Positions 1-7,086 of a DNA stretch of 64,000 bases are shown in pieces. How positions within the stretch are numbered: the stretch's first letter is position 1; each line of letters starts with the position of its first letter. The stretch is from Ruminococcus sp. UBA1394 (GTDB lineage Bacteria; Bacillota; Clostridia; Oscillospirales; Ruminococcaceae). Location of the stretch: the NCBI GenBank assembly GCA_002305725.1, contig DBQM01000014.1:1-64000 (forward strand), written 5' to 3'. The position numbers were made by a program, and so were the translations under genes. The notes below the pieces were generated by a model that saw only the letters and a list, made by a program, of their open reading frames with translations, searched no databases and had not been told where the DNA came from.

Positions 1-26
1 TATAGGGGGTTTTTAGAGATGCCCAT
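1..26 (-). CDS. Start of a divergent gene leaving the window (tentative)
   Basis: A perfect sigma-A promoter reads leftward (133-161), and an AAAGGAG Shine-Dalgarno at about 46-52 precedes two ATGs. The first (28-30) opens a five-codon frame (MDGHL, then stop). The second (24-26) opens a frame that runs off the window edge (MGISKNPL). Only eight codons are visible, so no function can be given. The divergent promoter and shared operator imply that the neighbouring XRE repressor controls it. Confidence 0.25.
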
Positions 27-132
27 CCATTTGATTTTTCTCCTTTAATATGTTTTTCTTATTTTTAGACAAATAAATTTTTCTTCAGTCATACACAAAA
101 GTATTATTTTAGAAGATTTTGTCTATAAACAT

Positions 133-161
133 ATTATAGGTCAATTTGACCTATTTGTCAA
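133..161 (-). promoter_or_regulatory. Divergent promoter with embedded operator
   Basis: On the minus strand TTGACA (156-161), 17 bp, TATAAT (133-138) is a perfect sigma-A promoter. The spacer holds a 9-1-9 dyad, ATAGGTCAA / TTGACCTAT at 136-154, which overlaps the -10 box. A protein bound there would block RNA polymerase. The XRE-family protein encoded just downstream on the other strand is the obvious candidate. A weaker plus-strand promoter (TTGTCA 155-160, TATGTT 178-183) could drive that regulator, giving autoregulation. Confidence 0.7.
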
Positions 162-197
162 GTCTTTTTCAATTTTTTATGTTTTTTCGGTGATAAA

Positions 198-410
198 ATG
201 TTTGTAAGAATCAGGAATCTGCGTGAGGACAGCGATCTGACCCAAAAAGAAGTCGCAGAATATCTTTTCTGCGACCAGTCGCTGTATTCAAAATATGAAA
301 GAGGCGTCCGTGATGTACCTGTTGAAATAATCATAAAGCTTGCCGGATTTTATAATACAAGTACCGACTATATTTTGGGTCTGACCGACAACAAAAATCC
401 ATACAGATAA
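198..410 (+). CDS. XRE/Cro-family transcriptional regulator
   Basis: A 70-residue protein consisting of little more than one Cro/C1-type helix-turn-helix. The HTH_3 pattern is readable: LREDSDLTQKEVAEYL (helices 1-2), the recognition segment DQSLYSKYERG, then the VPVEIIIKLAGFY scaffold helix and the DYILGL end typical of this family. There is no ligand-binding or oligomerisation domain, so it is probably a small dimeric repressor. The ATG is preceded by a weak GGTG. The dyad at 136-154 in the divergent promoter is the likely binding site. Such regulators are common in mobile or stress loci; the controlled gene lies mostly outside the window. Confidence 0.85.
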   Translation: MFVRIRNLREDSDLTQKEVAEYLFCDQSLYSKYERGVRDVPVEIIIKLAGFYNTSTDYILGLTDNKNPYR

Positions 411-416
411 ACAAAA

Positions 417-438
417 AAGAGAAGCCGAAGCTTCTCTT
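417..438 (-). terminator. Terminator of the rpsF-ssb-rpsR operon
   Basis: On the minus strand AAGAGAAGC, a TTCG tetraloop and GCTTCTCTT form a 9-bp stem followed by TTTTTGTTT. It sits 9 bases past the rpsR stop codon, the position expected for a rho-independent terminator. The stem also lies just past the end of the XRE gene on the opposite strand. Confidence 0.85.
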
Positions 439-446
439 GATGTTTA

Positions 447-689
447 TTATTCACTTACGTATGGCAGGAGTGCAACGTATCTTGCTCTCTTGATTGCCAC
501 TGTCAGCTGACGCTGATGGAATGCGCAAGTACCTGTAACTCTTCTTGGCAGAATCTTAGCTCTGTCAGTCATGCACTTTCTGAGTCTTGCGATATCCTTG
601 TAATCGATTTCTTCAACTCTGTCAGCACAGAACATACAAACCTTTTTACGTGGTCTCTTTGGTCCACGGGAATTTCTTTCTCTTTCCAT
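447..689 (-). CDS. rpsR: 30S ribosomal protein S18
   Basis: An 80-residue S18, a small-subunit protein that binds 16S rRNA together with S6. The core KILPRRVTGTC, the AIKRAR segment and the ALLPYV end are diagnostic. Cys18, Cys21, Cys55 and His58 give the zinc-binding form of S18, unlike the cysteine-free Bacillus subtilis protein. It is the last gene of rpsF-ssb-rpsR, 30 bp after ssb, with a terminator just downstream. An AGGAGG-type ribosome binding site precedes the ATG. Confidence 0.97.
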   Translation of the reverse strand: MERERNSRGPKRPRKKVCMFCADRVEEIDYKDIARLRKCMTDRAKILPRRVTGTCAFHQRQLTVAIKRARYVALLPYVSE

Positions 690-719
690 TACAGAAAACC
701 TCCTTCAATATAAAGTATA

Positions 720-1205
720 TCAGAACGGCACTTCGCCGTCGCTGAGGATTTCTTCAAAATCGCCTAAATCACCAAGTGAAACAGTTTCTTCTGCCGGCTG
801 TGACTGAGCCGGTGCCTGCTGGGTCTGCTGAGGCTGCTGGAAATTGCTGCCTCCTCCGGTAATGCTGTTTGCAGCGCCTGCCGATTTGCTTTCACCGAAT
901 GAAACGTTATCAGCCTGAACGTCCATAGAATAATGCTTTACACCGTTTTGATCAGTATAATCATTATTTCTCAGACTGCCTTCAACGATAATCATTCGTC
1001 CCTTGGAAAAATATCTGCTGACAAATTCAGCCTGCTGACGCCATGTAGTAACACGAATAAAGTCAGCCTGCTTTTCACCAGTCTCTTTAGATTTATAAGG
1101 ACGGTCAATAGCAACTGTAAATCTGCATGATGAAACACCCGATGGTGTCTGTCTGAGTTCCGGGTCAGCAGTAAGTCTGCCCATCAGAATAACCTTATTA
1201 AGCAT
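720..1205 (-). CDS. ssb: Single-stranded DNA-binding protein
   Basis: A 161-residue SSB that coats single-stranded DNA in replication, repair and recombination. The OB fold covers roughly residues 1-105 (start MLNKVILMGRLTADPELR, then FTVAIDRPYK, ADFIRVTTWRQQAEFV, GRMIIVEGSL). A glutamine/proline-rich disordered linker follows. The tail FEEILSDGEVPF matches the acidic, hydrophobic-tipped peptide that recruits partner enzymes. The gene lies between rpsF and rpsR in the standard order and is transcribed from the promoter upstream of rpsF. Confidence 0.97.
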   Translation of the reverse strand: MLNKVILMGRLTADPELRQTPSGVSSCRFTVAIDRPYKSKETGEKQADFIRVTTWRQQAEFVSRYFSKGRMIIVEGSLRNNDYTDQNGVKHYSMDVQADNVSFGESKSAGAANSITGGGSNFQQPQQTQQAPAQSQPAEETVSLGDLGDFEEILSDGEVPF

Positions 1206-1231
1206 TTTTGAAGTCCTCCAATCGGTTGTAA

Positions 1232-1522
1232 TTACTTAACTGTAACCATAGAACGCAGAACGCCGTCTGTGATGTTCATAACTCTTTCGAGCTCAGCCGG
1301 GAAATCTGGCTTGGACTCAAATGTGTAAAGAACATAATAAGCCTCTGTCTCATAGTTGATCTCATAAGCCAGCTTACGCTTGCCCCATTCGTTTACCTCT
1401 TCAAGAGTTCCGTTCTTTTCGATAAGAGCCTTGAACTTTTCAACGAGAGCCTTTACGTTATCTTCGCCGTTCTTGATGCTGAACACAACCATAACTTCAT
1501 ACTTAGCGGATAATTTTGCCAT
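1232..1522 (-). CDS. rpsF: 30S ribosomal protein S6
   Basis: A 96-residue S6, the S18 partner on the 30S platform. YEVMVVFSIKNGEDN at the start and WGKRKLAYEINYETEAYYVLYTF in the middle are typical of the ferredoxin-like S6 fold; the acidic C-terminal tail of some homologues is absent. It is the first gene of the operon, with a strong AAGGAGGTG 9 bases before the ATG and a consensus sigma-A promoter upstream. S6-S18 autoregulation of the leader is known in other bacteria but I could not identify its RNA motif here. Confidence 0.96.
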   Translation of the reverse strand: MAKLSAKYEVMVVFSIKNGEDNVKALVEKFKALIEKNGTLEEVNEWGKRKLAYEINYETEAYYVLYTFESKPDFPAELERVMNITDGVLRSMVTVK

Positions 1523-1582
1523 ATTGAAACACCTCCTTCTGGATTTAGCCCGTCTTAAAATACGAGCAAGGATAACAAATTA

Positions 1583-1611
1583 ATTATATACTATTTATCA
1601 GTAATTGTCAA
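1583..1611 (-). promoter_or_regulatory. Sigma-A promoter of rpsF-ssb-rpsR
   Basis: TTGACA (1606-1611), 17 bp, TATAAT (1583-1588) on the minus strand, both hexamers perfect. It lies immediately after the galU stop codon, so the ribosomal-protein operon has its own strong promoter. The leader to rpsF is about 55 nt. Confidence 0.9.
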
Positions 1612-1614
1612 GCA

Positions 1615-2496
1615 TTATTTTAAATTTTCTGCTATTTTTTTCAGATATTCCTTAAAATCGCTGCCTATCTCCGGATGAGAAAGACCAACCTCAACCTGTG
1701 CCTTTAAAATGCCAAGCTTGTTGCCCATGTCGTATCTTGTACCTGTGAAGTCAACTCCGGCAATGCCTGAACGCTGTGCAAGAACCTTCATTGCGTCTGT
1801 AAGCTGAAGTTCATTTCCGGCACCGTATGGAATCTCCTCAAGAATACTGAAAATTTCAGCCGGAAGAATACATCTTCCCAGAATAGAAAACAGTGAAAAT
1901 TCCTGACCCGGCGCCGGCTTTTCTATCATGTCAGTTACCTTGTAAATATTATCTTTGAAAGATTCAAGCTTCATTGAGCTGTATTTCTGAACATCCTGCC
2001 TTGAAACCTCTTTTATGCCTACCGCACCGCAGAGTCCTGTTTCCTCATAAGCTCTCATAAGCTGACCGATACATGGGTCTTCACCTATAATTACATCATC
2101 GCCGTAAAGTACTGCAAAAGGCTCGTCCCCTACAAACTTCTTAGCCTGCAAAACGGCGTGCCCGAGACCTTTCTGCTCCTGCTGTCTTACATAGGTTATG
2201 TTTGCAAGCTGTGCCACACCGACAACCTCATCAAGCATTTTCTTCTTTGCGTCACCGCCGGCTTTCAGCTTGCTTTCAAGCTCCGGATTTCTGTCGAAAT
2301 GGTCTTCCATTTCAGACTTTCCTCGGCTTGTTATAATTAAAATATCCTCAATACCGCTTTTCGCCGCTTCCTCCACAATATACTGTATCGCAGGCTTATC
2401 CACAATAGGAAACATTTCCTTAGGTATTGCCTTTGTTGCCGGGAGAACTCTTGTGCCCAGTCCGGCAGCCGGTATAATTGCCTTTTTGATTTTCAT
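1615..2496 (-). CDS. galU: UTP--glucose-1-phosphate uridylyltransferase
   Basis: A 293-residue GalU that makes UDP-glucose from UTP and glucose-1-phosphate for surface polysaccharide, glycolipid and galactose metabolism in the cytoplasm. The nucleotidyltransferase signature AAGLGTRVLPATKAIPKEM begins near residue 10. VDKPAIQYIVEEA, the FAVLYGDDVI segment and GNELQLTDA are the expected GalU blocks. Length is normal for the family. It follows the RING/zinc-ribbon membrane protein with 22 bp between them and may share its transcript. Confidence 0.95.
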   Translation of the reverse strand: MKIKKAIIPAAGLGTRVLPATKAIPKEMFPIVDKPAIQYIVEEAAKSGIEDILIITSRGKSEMEDHFDRNPELESKLKAGGDAKKKMLDEVVGVAQLANITYVRQQEQKGLGHAVLQAKKFVGDEPFAVLYGDDVIIGEDPCIGQLMRAYEETGLCGAVGIKEVSRQDVQKYSSMKLESFKDNIYKVTDMIEKPAPGQEFSLFSILGRCILPAEIFSILEEIPYGAGNELQLTDAMKVLAQRSGIAGVDFTGTRYDMGNKLGILKAQVEVGLSHPEIGSDFKEYLKKIAENLK

Positions 2497-2518
2497 AAAA
2501 CCCTCCGTAATATCATAT

Positions 2519-3475
2519 CTATTTTGAAAAAATAAACCAAAGCAAAAGAGTAATCGCTGATTCTATTGCAAATGCAATAAATATTCCTGCTGTGCTTGTA
2601 CCGCCTTCTGCTGAAAGGCTTTCAGATTTTACTGTTTCTTCTGACATTTTGCTTCGTTTTATCTTTTTAAGAGAAAACCTGTAATAAAGCCAGTTTGAAA
2701 ACAGCAGCATAAGTGCCTTAAAAGCAAAGCTTAAAAATCCCGTTGCATTATAAATAATTTCAAATCCTTTTGATTCTATATTTATAATATCAAAAATACT
2801 GCCGGTAATATTATATTCAAACATCAGATAAAGCAATGTCGGTATACTGAGCAAAACTGATATCAGAATAGAAACAGCAGTCCAGACCCACATTTTTCTG
2901 TTTGCAAAATAAAGCTGAGGAAAAATAAACGAAATGATATTTATTGATACTTTCTGACCGGTGTCTTTCATTTTTTTGAAAATCGGCAGGTAATATATCT
3001 GATTTGTTCTGACAAAATCAGCAAGGTCTTTAAGTCTGACAGACTCAAATTCCTCGTCCGGATTCATTCCGCAGCATTTATCCTGCGGGTTGAAAGCAAA
3101 AGTATTCCCATACATTCCGCTGTTTCCCGTTGCACCGCTCATTCCGCCGAAGTTACCCTCCGCATTTCCCGATGCCATATTTTTATTAAGTTCATCAACA
3201 AGCGGAGCGCCGCAGTGCTCACAGATTATAGTATGAGGCTTGTTTACAGTACCGCAGTACTGACATTTTTTATATTCGGATTTCTCGTCCTCATGTTCTT
3301 TCTGCTCTTTCCAGCTTTCACCGGTCTTATGCAGTTCCTCATTAACACATTTACCCGATTTCATATAGCATTCCCTGTGATACGGCGTACCGCATTCAGG
3401 GCAGACAACTATATCGTCTTTTTCATCAAATTTTTGTCCGCAGACAACACATTTATAACCCAGATAATTTGACAT
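2519..3475 (-). CDS. Prokaryotic RING-finger / zinc-ribbon membrane protein (DUF2628-like)
   Basis: 318 residues. Residues 8-45 carry CVVCG, CPECGTPYHREC and a further Cys, a cross-brace zinc pattern like the prokaryotic RING family. A second zinc ribbon follows (CQYCGTVNKPHTIICEHCG, about residues 93-111). After a glycine/asparagine-rich linker comes a DUF2628-like part with about four membrane segments from residue 170 onward, and a final C-terminal helix. The role is unknown; RING plus membrane architecture suggests a protein-binding or envelope quality-control role, which is inference only. It is the apparent first gene before galU. Confidence 0.65.
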   Translation of the reverse strand: MSNYLGYKCVVCGQKFDEKDDIVVCPECGTPYHRECYMKSGKCVNEELHKTGESWKEQKEHEDEKSEYKKCQYCGTVNKPHTIICEHCGAPLVDELNKNMASGNAEGNFGGMSGATGNSGMYGNTFAFNPQDKCCGMNPDEEFESVRLKDLADFVRTNQIYYLPIFKKMKDTGQKVSINIISFIFPQLYFANRKMWVWTAVSILISVLLSIPTLLYLMFEYNITGSIFDIINIESKGFEIIYNATGFLSFAFKALMLLFSNWLYYRFSLKKIKRSKMSEETVKSESLSAEGGTSTAGIFIAFAIESAITLLLWFIFSK

Positions 3476-3572
3476 TCCGTCCTCCAGATATTCATATTTC
3501 AGCTTTATAGTATATTATTATATCACATTTTTTTTATTTTTCAAATACTTTCACAAAATTTTCTTTAAAAAT

Positions 3573-3651
3573 TTGCAGTTTTAAAAAAAATGTAGTATAA
3601 TAAGATGGTATTAACTTTCACAAAGGAGCAGACTATGTAAACAGTTACATA
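3573..3651 (+). promoter_or_regulatory. prfB promoter and leader with an AUG-UAA start-stop
   Basis: TTGCAG (3573-3578), 17 bp, TATAAT (3596-3601) forms a promoter about 90 bp before prfB. In the leader, AAGGAG (3623-3628) is followed 6 bases later by ATG TAA (3635-3640), a ribosome binding site serving a one-codon frame. ATGTAA is also the left arm of a 7-bp hairpin whose right arm is TTACATA (3634-3651). Whether this is a regulatory start-stop or only a hairpin cannot be decided from sequence. Confidence 0.5.
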
Positions 3652-3698
3652 TATTACTATAAAAATCAATCACAAGAAAACATTTTAAAGGAGTTTAT

Positions 3699-4817
3699 AT
3701 GATATTACTTGACGAACTGAAATCAGAGCTTAATTCATATCTTCCGGAATTAAAGGAACTTGCCGATGTACTCAACATTGAACATTCAAAGGTTGAACTG
3801 GAAGAGCTGAGAAACAAGGCCGCAGAACCGGGTTTCTGGGACGACCTTGAAAAGTCACAGCAGGTTTTACAGAAAACCAAGTCAATCGAAAACAAAATTG
3901 CAAGTCTTGAATCCCTGTCCACACAGCTTGACGATTTAATCGCACTTACAGAGCTTTGCATCGAGGAGAACGATGAGGACTCTGCCGAGGAGATAACAGC
4001 AGGTCTTGAGGAATTCAAGAAAAAGCTTGAAAATGAAAAGCTTGCAACTCTCCTTACCGGAGAATACGACAACTCAAATGCAATCGTTACATTCCATGCC
4101 GGCGCAGGCGGTACAGAAGCGCAGGACTGGGCAGAAATGCTTTACAGAATGTACAACCGCTGGGCTGAGTCCCATGACTTCAAGGTAAACCTCCTTGACT
4201 ACCTTGACGGCGACGAGGCAGGAATGAAGAGTGCGTCCATACTGGTTGAGGGTGAAAACGCCTACGGCTATCTGAAATCCGAAGCCGGCGTTCACAGACT
4301 TGTAAGAGTTTCGCCGTTTGATTCATCGGGCAGACGCCACACTTCCTTTGCGGCAGTTGAAGTAATGCCGGAAATTGATGACAACATTGAAGTCGATATT
4401 CGCCCCGAAGATATCAAAATGGACGTTTACCGTGCAAGCGGTGCCGGCGGTCAGCACATCAACAAGACCTCTTCAGCCGTAAGACTGACACACATTCCGA
4501 CGGGTATCGTTGTTGCCTGCCAGACACAGAGAAGTCAGTTCCAGAACAAGGACTACGCTATGAAAATGCTCCGTTCAAAGCTTATCGAAATCAAGGAAAG
4601 AGAGCATCTTGACAAGATTTCCGATATCAAGGGAGTTCAGAAAGAAATCGCATGGGGTGCGCAGATTCGCTCCTACGTTTTCATGCCGTACACAATGGTC
4701 AAGGACCACAGAACCAACTTTGAAACCGGAAACATCGGCGCAGTCATGGACGGCGACCTTGACGGCTTTATCAACGCATATCTCAAGTCACTCTCTCACG
4801 GAACACTTGAAAAGTAA
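3699..4817 (+). CDS. prfB: Peptide chain release factor 2, no programmed frameshift
   Basis: A 372-residue RF2, which reads UGA and UAA and triggers peptidyl-tRNA hydrolysis. The stop-codon tripeptide SPF is in VRVSPFDSSGRRHTSF, and the catalytic GGQ is in ASGAGGQHINK. The usual in-frame UGA near codon 25, read through by +1 frameshifting in most bacteria, is missing. The region matching E. coli RF2 codons 24-30 reads VLNIEHSK (3764-3787) with no stop, and the whole protein is in one frame. An AAAGGAG lies 8 bases before the ATG. Autoregulation, if any, must use another device. Confidence 0.96.
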   Translation: MILLDELKSELNSYLPELKELADVLNIEHSKVELEELRNKAAEPGFWDDLEKSQQVLQKTKSIENKIASLESLSTQLDDLIALTELCIEENDEDSAEEITAGLEEFKKKLENEKLATLLTGEYDNSNAIVTFHAGAGGTEAQDWAEMLYRMYNRWAESHDFKVNLLDYLDGDEAGMKSASILVEGENAYGYLKSEAGVHRLVRVSPFDSSGRRHTSFAAVEVMPEIDDNIEVDIRPEDIKMDVYRASGAGGQHINKTSSAVRLTHIPTGIVVACQTQRSQFQNKDYAMKMLRSKLIEIKEREHLDKISDIKGVQKEIAWGAQIRSYVFMPYTMVKDHRTNFETGNIGAVMDGDLDGFINAYLKSLSHGTLEK

Positions 4818-4979
4818 GAACTTGTTCTCATAGGATTTGTGCATAGATTTTTGAGCATAATTTGGCTGAGGACAAGGCAAAAATTTGCAGGCATACTGGC
4901 GTATGGCAAAAATTTTTAACGCAGTTATCAGACAAATTTGCCAAAAAGATATGTGCATTAGCCTATGAGAACAAGTTCT
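4817..4979. repeat. MITE-like inverted-repeat element
   Basis: A 163-bp non-coding element starting at the prfB stop codon. The ends are perfect 18-bp inverted repeats, AGAACTTGTTCTCATAGG (4817-4834) and its complement (4962-4979). The symmetry continues imperfectly inward (TTGTGCATA against ATGTGCAT; TTTGGC against GCCAAA). A central hairpin GCATAC-tggc-GTATGG is flanked by AAATTTGC and GCAAAAATTT. It has no reading frame. It resembles a non-autonomous transposon remnant or an intergenic repeat family; copies elsewhere in the genome would settle it. Confidence 0.75.
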
Positions 4980-4987
4980 AATAGAAA

Positions 4988-5011
4988 AGCGGACGTTTTT
5001 AAGCGTCCGCT
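4988..5011. terminator. Bidirectional terminator between the repeat and the LRR gene
   Basis: AGCGGACG (4988-4995), an 8-base loop and CGTCCGCT (5004-5011) form an 8-bp stem. It is followed by TGTTTTGTTATTT on the plus strand and TTTTCTATT on the minus strand. It ends the LRR-dockerin gene, whose stop is 7 bases away, and could also stop prfB read-through. Confidence 0.75.
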
Positions 5012-5017
5012 GTTTTG

Positions 5018-6736
5018 TTATTTAGGAAGGAGTTCTTTTGCAATTCCGATAGCGTCATACAAATCAACAACACCGTTGCCGTCAAAATCGGTGATTTCAT
5101 TTTCTTCGTCTGTAAAGGTTCTCATACCCATTATGCTCTTGCATATTTCTATTGCGTCGTAGAGGTCAATTTTGCCGTTGCCGGAGATGTCGCCCGGGGT
5201 TGTGACCGGCGGCTCTTCGTCAAGTGCGGCAAAGGTTCTGTTGTATTTTTCTGCATAAGCTTGTGCTGTGGAGTTTGCATAGCCATAGATTATACCATTA
5301 AAATCTTCATTTATAATACTATTGGTTATTGTATGTTCACTATCGTATATTTCACATTCCGGATTTTTAATTGTTATGCTTTCTAAACTTGTACAGTAGT
5401 AAAATGCAGAATCCCCGATTGATGTTACACTATCCGGGATTGTTATGCTTTCTAAACCTGTACAGAAGGAAAATGCCACATTCCCGATTGATGTTACACT
5501 ATCCGGGATTATTATGCTTTCTAAATCTGTACACCAATAAAATGCAGAATTTCCTATTGATGTTACGCTCTCTGGGATAATGTATTCTGTATCAGTTTTT
5601 CCAGCAGGATATGCAATCAGTTCACTTTCTTCTTTATTAAATAATACTCCATTGATACTGGTAAAAGAAGAATTATTTTCTGAAACATTTATGCTTATCA
5701 AGCTGTCACATCCATAAAATGCAGAACCCCTGATTAATATTACACTATCCGGGATTGTTATGCTTTCTAAACTTGTACAGTGGCAAAATGCAGAAGCGCC
5801 AATTGATGTTACACTATCCGGGATTGTTATACTTACTAAGCCGGAACACCACCCAAATGCAGAATCACCAATTGATGTTACACTACCCGGGATGGTTATG
5901 CTTGCTAAGCTGTCACAGGATCTAAATACAGAATCCCCGATTAATGTTAAACTATCCGGAATTGTTATGCTTGCTAATCTGTCACAGTACTCAAATGCAG
6001 AATCCCCGATTGATGTTACACTATCCGGAATTGTTATGCTTGCTAATCTGTTGCAGTAATAAAATGCAGAATCCCCGATTGATGTTACACTATCCGGAAT
6101 CGTTATGCTTACTAATCTGTTGCAGTACTGAAATGCAGAATCACCAATTGATGTTACACTGTCTGGAATTGTTATGCTTTCTAAACCTGTACAGTGATAA
6201 AACTCATAATCCCTAATTAATGTTACACTGTCTGGGATTATTATGCTTACTAAGCTGGAACACCACTCAAATGCAGAATTTCCAATTGATGTTACACTAT
6301 CCGGAACTGTTATGCTTACTAAGCTTTCACAGCTATTAAATGCAGAATCCCCGATTGATGTTACACTATCCGGGATTGTTATGCTTGATAAGCTTTTACA
6401 GTAATAAAATGCAGAATCCCCGATTGATGTTACACTATCCGGAATTGTTATGCTTTCTAAACTTTTACAGTAATAAAATGCAGAATCCCCGATTGAAGTC
6501 ACCGGCAGTCCGTCAATCTCACCAGGAATATCAACCTCAGTTGCCGATTCATCGCAATCTGTTATTTCAACATAATCATCTGTTCCGTCGCCGTCCGAAT
6601 CAACAGTACTGTAGCTCAAATCACCGTAAGTACCAGCTTCCGCATCAGCAATTAGTGGCTGTACTCCCCCTGCAAAAATACTCACGGAGCATACCATTGC
6701 TGTGAGCATTCCTGCAATTTTCTGTCTGATTTTCAT
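5018..6736 (-). CDS. Secreted BspA-type leucine-rich repeat protein with C-terminal dockerin
   Basis: 572 residues. A signal peptide occupies about residues 1-34 (KIRQK, a hydrophobic core, then ADAEA). Residues 80-460 are 23-residue LRR_5 repeats of the form TSIGDSAFxxCxxLxSITIPDSV, twelve in a row, a 36-residue break, then three more. Residues 510-572 form a type I dockerin with two calcium loops: DISGNGKIDLYD, then DFDGNGVVDLYD. LRR_5 proteins bind host or food glycoproteins. Dockerins plug into cohesins, so this is probably a cell-surface or cellulosome-like adhesin. An AAGGAGG precedes the ATG. Confidence 0.9.
   Translation of the reverse strand: MKIRQKIAGMLTAMVCSVSIFAGGVQPLIADAEAGTYGDLSYSTVDSDGDGTDDYVEITDCDESATEVDIPGEIDGLPVTSIGDSAFYYCKSLESITIPDSVTSIGDSAFYYCKSLSSITIPDSVTSIGDSAFNSCESLVSITVPDSVTSIGNSAFEWCSSLVSIIIPDSVTLIRDYEFYHCTGLESITIPDSVTSIGDSAFQYCNRLVSITIPDSVTSIGDSAFYYCNRLASITIPDSVTSIGDSAFEYCDRLASITIPDSLTLIGDSVFRSCDSLASITIPGSVTSIGDSAFGWCSGLVSITIPDSVTSIGASAFCHCTSLESITIPDSVILIRGSAFYGCDSLISINVSENNSSFTSINGVLFNKEESELIAYPAGKTDTEYIIPESVTSIGNSAFYWCTDLESIIIPDSVTSIGNVAFSFCTGLESITIPDSVTSIGDSAFYYCTSLESITIKNPECEIYDSEHTITNSIINEDFNGIIYGYANSTAQAYAEKYNRTFAALDEEPPVTTPGDISGNGKIDLYDAIEICKSIMGMRTFTDEENEITDFDGNGVVDLYDAIGIAKELLPK
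5357..6499 (-). repeat. Tandem 69-bp coding repeats of the LRR protein
   Basis: Fifteen copies of a 69-bp unit encode the 23-residue LRR_5 motif, with one 108-bp interruption after the twelfth. Neighbouring units are close to identical at DNA level, for example the block coding for SITIPDSVTSIGDSAF. Such arrays can gain or lose units by slippage or recombination, so copy number may vary between strains and short-read assemblies may misjudge it. Confidence 0.9.
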
Positions 6737-6766
6737 TCGACAATCCTCCTTTTTTAATATAATATT

Positions 6767-6795
6767 ATTTTACCATATGTTTCTTTTTGTGTCAA
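6767..6795 (-). promoter_or_regulatory. Sigma-A promoter of the LRR-dockerin gene
   Basis: TTGACA (6790-6795), 17 bp, TAAAAT (6767-6772) on the minus strand, about 30 bp before the coding start. It begins right after the hairpin at 6799-6820, which insulates it from antisense transcription of the toxin locus. Confidence 0.8.
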
Positions 6796-6798
6796 CAA

Positions 6799-6820
6799 AA
6801 CCGCAGATTTCTCTGCGGTT
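6799..6820 (-). terminator. Terminator of the antisense (antitoxin) RNA
   Basis: AACCGCAGA, a 4-base loop and TCTGCGGTT form a 9-bp stem. On the minus strand TTTTGTTG follows. It would end a minus-strand RNA starting near 7090 that covers the whole toxin gene. It could also simply insulate the LRR gene promoter. Confidence 0.65.
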
Positions 6821-6831
6821 CTCAAAAATAA

Positions 6832-6860
6832 TTGACTTTTCTGACAAAACATTGTATAAT
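6832..6860 (+). promoter_or_regulatory. Sense promoter of the holin-like toxin mRNA
   Basis: TTGACT (6832-6837), 17 bp, TATAAT (6855-6860). The predicted start near 6867 begins the RNA with AAGGGCATACC, the 5' arm of the long-range pairing with the 3' end of the same transcript. Confidence 0.85.
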
Positions 6861-6868
6861 TTCTGTTA

Positions 6869-7086
6869 AGGGCATACCTCGATACGGTAGGCGGTCAAAT
6901 CCTACTCCCGGAAGGGAGTGAATGCCAATGACGTGGAATGATTTTCTCACTCTGGCACTTGTTGTCTGCAATATCATACAGATATTTCAAAACAGCAATA
7001 AAAGGAAATAGCCGCCCTGTCTGCCATTAGGACGACTATTTCATATAGCAAATCTTAACTGGGAGCGACCGTCTATCGGTATGCCC
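6869..7086 (+). repeat. Inverted repeat pairing both ends of the toxin mRNA
   Basis: The 5' segment GGGCATACC, CGATA, GGCGGTC (about 6870-6896) is complementary, with short bulges, to GACCGTCTATCGGTATGCCC (7067-7086). T6 follows the 3' arm, so the closing stem also serves as terminator. Further in, GAAATAG at the end of the reading frame pairs with CTATTTC (7036-7042). Closed 5'-3' structures of this kind keep type I toxin mRNAs stable and poorly translated until processed. Confidence 0.7.
6928..7011 (+). CDS. Putative holin-like type I toxin peptide
   Basis: A 27-residue peptide, MTWNDFLTLALVVCNIIQIF then QNSNKRK: one short hydrophobic helix with a basic tail. This matches the small holin-like (Hol_Tox) family of membrane-damaging type I toxins. 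AAGGGAG (6912-6918) lies 9 bases before this ATG; an in-frame ATG at 6922 is too close to it. The sequence around the gene (GGGCATACC leader, GCCGCCCTG after the stop, GGTATGCCC plus T tract) fits my memory of this family. A complete antisense transcription unit overlaps it. Confidence 0.75.
   Translation: MTWNDFLTLALVVCNIIQIFQNSNKRK

Noticed and set aside
1523..1582. S6:S18-binding leader RNA in front of rpsF
   Set aside because: The leader is short. A small CTCGT/ACGGG hairpin can be drawn, but I could not place the bulged CCG and paired elements of the known motif.
3695..4072. Serine-rich minus-strand frame across prfB
   Set aside because: Antisense shadow of a certain gene with low-complexity composition.
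5371..6705. Several plus-strand frames with repeated MLHYPG/LLCFLNLY-like segments
   Set aside because: They are shadows of the tandem LRR repeats on the minus strand; no ribosome sites and composition follows the repeat.
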